Shown here one piece after another: positions 7,811-8,879 of a stretch of 8,879 nucleotides of DNA (within the stretch, counting starts at the first letter, position 1; every line of letters begins with the position of its first letter). Below the pieces are notes generated by a model, which did not search any database, was not told the origin of the DNA, and was given only the letters and a program-made list of their open reading frames with translations. A program made the position numbers and the translations under genes. This stretch comes from UBA8437 sp003445035 (GTDB lineage: Bacteria > Planctomycetota > Planctomycetia > Planctomycetales > Planctomycetaceae), in the NCBI GenBank assembly GCA_937901285.1, contig CALCHI010000090.1, positions 1-8,879 of the forward strand, written 5' to 3'.

Positions 7811-7864
7811 CTCCCTTCAGCCTATCCGGCCGACCCGCCGGATCCCAGCACGGCAGATCCCACG

Positions 7865-8668
7865 ATGAGCACATCCCAACTGTCCGCCGAGATCCACGAC
7901 CGGGGCTTCTGTATTCTGCCGGGCGTCGTACCGCCGGATCGGTGCCGAAAGATCGCCGACAGCGTTCGGGGAACCGTCGAGCGACTGCAAGAGTCCTACC
8001 CCTGTCCCGAGAACGTCGGTTTCGTCCCGGGCCTGATCAACCACGACCAGTCGTTTGCCGAGCACCTGTCCGCACCTTCGTTGCTTGACCTGTGCCACGA
8101 TCTGCTGGGACACAACATCCGCATCACGTTCACCTCCGCCATCATCAACCACCCGGGTAACCTCCGCGGTGACTGGCACGCCGACTGGCCGTTCAACCAG
8201 ACCAACGCCGGGCACGTCCCGGTCCCCTACCCCGACCGGATCATGCACCTGACCACGCTGTGGATGATGACCGAGTTCACCACCGAGAACGGCGCCACGC
8301 TGATCGTCCCCGGGTCACATCGGGAAACCACCAATCCAACCGCTGACGCCTGGGACGGCCCAACCGACCAGCCGTTCGAGAACGAACACCCCGCCTGCGG
8401 ACCGGCCGGATCGGTGCTGGTGATGGACAGCCGCATGTGGCACGCCACGTCTCCCAATTCAACCGAAACCGACCGCGTGGCGCTGGCCGTCCGCTACGGC
8501 CCGTGGTGGCTCAATTCCGAAGTCCTGCGGCCCGGCTCCGAAACCCGCCGCCAGATGGTCGATGAACCCGGCCTGAAAGACAACCAGGTTCCCCCCATCC
8601 CGAGGGATGTCTACGATCGACTCCCGCAAAACGTGCAACCTTTATATAGACACTGGATCGAAACATGA
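7865..8668 (+). CDS. Phytanoyl-CoA dioxygenase (PhyH) family Fe(II)/2-oxoglutarate oxygenase
   Basis: A complete 267-residue protein without a signal peptide, so cytoplasmic. The length fits the PhyH family. The iron-binding facial triad is visible: H105-x-D107 in DWHADW, and distal H193 in MWHATSPN. R204 lies 11 residues after H193, where the PhyH family places the Arg that binds the 2-oxoglutarate carboxylate. ENGATLIVPGSHR is a family hallmark between them. The enzyme should couple 2-oxoglutarate decarboxylation to hydroxylation of a small or lipid-like substrate; bacterial PhyH members have varied substrates and none can be assigned here. The ATG at 7865 has only a weak ribosome site upstream, common in planctomycetes. 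The stop overlaps the start of the sulfatase gene, so the two form an operon. The last codons before the stop are unusually AT-rich (see 8641-8650). Confidence 0.93.
   Translation: MSTSQLSAEIHDRGFCILPGVVPPDRCRKIADSVRGTVERLQESYPCPENVGFVPGLINHDQSFAEHLSAPSLLDLCHDLLGHNIRITFTSAIINHPGNLRGDWHADWPFNQTNAGHVPVPYPDRIMHLTTLWMMTEFTTENGATLIVPGSHRETTNPTADAWDGPTDQPFENEHPACGPAGSVLVMDSRMWHATSPNSTETDRVALAVRYGPWWLNSEVLRPGSETRRQMVDEPGLKDNQVPPIPRDVYDRLPQNVQPLYRHWIET
8641..8650 (+). promoter_or_regulatory. AT-rich -10-like stretch inside the dioxygenase 3' end
   Basis: TTTATATAGA stands out in otherwise GC-rich coding sequence and includes TATATA (8643-8648) and TATAGA (8645-8650). It forces codons TTA, TAT and AGA, which are scarce in this window. 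Its place 15-20 bp before the sulfatase start suggests a possible internal promoter with a very short leader or an unstructured ribosome landing zone. No -35 was found. Confidence 0.3.
8665..8668 (+). other. ATGA stop/start overlap between dioxygenase and sulfatase genes
   Basis: The sulfatase ATG at 8665-8667 overlaps the dioxygenase TGA at 8666-8668. A second in-frame ATG follows at 8668-8670, also overlapping the stop by one base. Both arrangements are typical of translational coupling by terminating ribosomes. No strong Shine-Dalgarno site precedes either ATG. Confidence 0.8.
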
Positions 8669-8879
8669 TGCTCCGCCGCCGCTTCCAGGTCATCGCCGTG
8701 CTGTCACTCGTGCTGCTCGGCTCACTCCCCCCCACCGCAGCCACCGCAGCCACCGCAGCGGCCACCCGGCCCAACGTGGTCCTGATCATGACCGACGACC
8801 AGGGCTACGGAGACCTGGCCTGTCACGGCAACAAGATTCTCAAGACGCCCGCACTGGACCGGTTGCACGGGCAGAGCGT
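8665..8879 (+). CDS. Exported S1-family sulfatase, N-terminal 71 residues only
   Basis: The frame begins at ATG 8665 (or 8668) and runs off the right edge. Residues 1 to about 33 form a signal peptide: RRR at 4-6, a hydrophobic core VIAVLSLVLLG, then an Ala/Thr-rich stretch with likely cleavage after one of the ATA sites. From residue 36 it reads PNVVLIMTDDQGYGDL, the N-terminal hallmark of formylglycine-dependent sulfatases. D44 and D45 are the expected calcium ligands. TPALDRL (61-67) also fits the family. The catalytic C/S-x-P-S-R motif, which is converted to formylglycine, lies beyond the window, so activity cannot be confirmed. Such enzymes remove sulfate from glycans or aryl/alkyl esters, and planctomycetes carry many copies for sulfated polysaccharides. 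It is the second gene of an operon with the PhyH dioxygenase. Confidence 0.93.
   Translation, partial: MMLRRRFQVIAVLSLVLLGSLPPTAATAATAAATRPNVVLIMTDDQGYGDLACHGNKILKTPALDRLHGQS
8732..8758 (+). repeat. Three tandem copies of a 9-bp repeat in the sulfatase signal region
   Basis: CCACCGCAG occurs three times in a row at 8732-8740, 8741-8749 and 8750-8758. In frame it encodes the TAATAATAA stretch around the predicted signal-peptide cleavage site. Copy-number change would alter the linker by three residues without breaking the frame. Confidence 0.8.

Noticed and set aside
6975..7868. Plus-strand open frame of 297 codons opposite the glycosidase-like gene
   Set aside because: The minus-strand frame has a signal peptide, a Cys motif and family-like sequence; this one has none and would run into the dioxygenase start.
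7791..7874. Upstream extension of the glycosidase-like gene to 7874
   Set aside because: It would overlap the divergent dioxygenase start and add 28 residues before the signal peptide.

Overview
The window looks like a high-GC chromosomal segment of a planctomycete (Planctomycetota) or a close PVC-superphylum relative. The evidence is the gene content. A very large secreted protein joins the PVC-type dehydrogenase propeller to a C-terminal CxxCH haem domain. There is a leucine-rich-repeat protein of the 'VTDAGLxHL' type, an exported S1-type sulfatase, and a PhyH-type dioxygenase. No rRNA, tRNA, CRISPR array, transposase or phage gene was seen. The genes are packed closely and no gap exceeds about 130 bp.

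Layout, left to right. (1) 1-810, plus strand: the 3' end of an LRR protein whose C-terminus becomes an Ala/Lys/Asp-rich 21-residue repeat region and ends in a poly-lysine tail. A strong intrinsic terminator at 853-888 closes this unit. (2) 938-5896, plus strand: a 1652-residue exported multidomain protein. Its order is signal peptide, SGNH-hydrolase-like module without the usual Ser, PVC dehydrogenase beta-propeller, HEAT-like helices, PA14, more helices, azurin-like copper domain, cytochrome c domain. (3) 5907-7790, minus strand, convergent with the previous gene across a 10-bp gap: an exported glycoside-hydrolase-like TIM-barrel protein with a GH42-like C-x-C-x2-C motif. (4) 7791-7864: a 74-bp divergent promoter region. 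(5) 7865-8668, plus strand: a cytoplasmic Fe(II)/2-oxoglutarate dioxygenase of the phytanoyl-CoA dioxygenase family. (6) 8665-8879, plus strand: the start of an exported sulfatase that overlaps the dioxygenase stop codon and runs off the window.

How the genes may work together is inference. Three of them encode exported proteins typical of planctomycetal breakdown of complex, often sulfated, glycans: the large redox protein, the glycosidase-like protein and the sulfatase. The dioxygenase and sulfatase are almost certainly co-transcribed and probably translationally coupled. The large protein carries a predicted copper site and a c-type haem, so it could pass electrons from an oxidised extracytoplasmic substrate to the respiratory chain. 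No substrate can be read from the sequence.

The most notable points are the redox fusion protein, the apparent loss of catalytic residues in its SGNH module, the glycosidase-like protein that keeps a zinc-type Cys motif but seems to lack the GH42 acid/base Glu, and the lysine-rich tail of the LRR protein. Architectures similar to the large protein are familiar to me from planctomycetal genomes, so it is unusual and functionally uncharacterised rather than clearly new.
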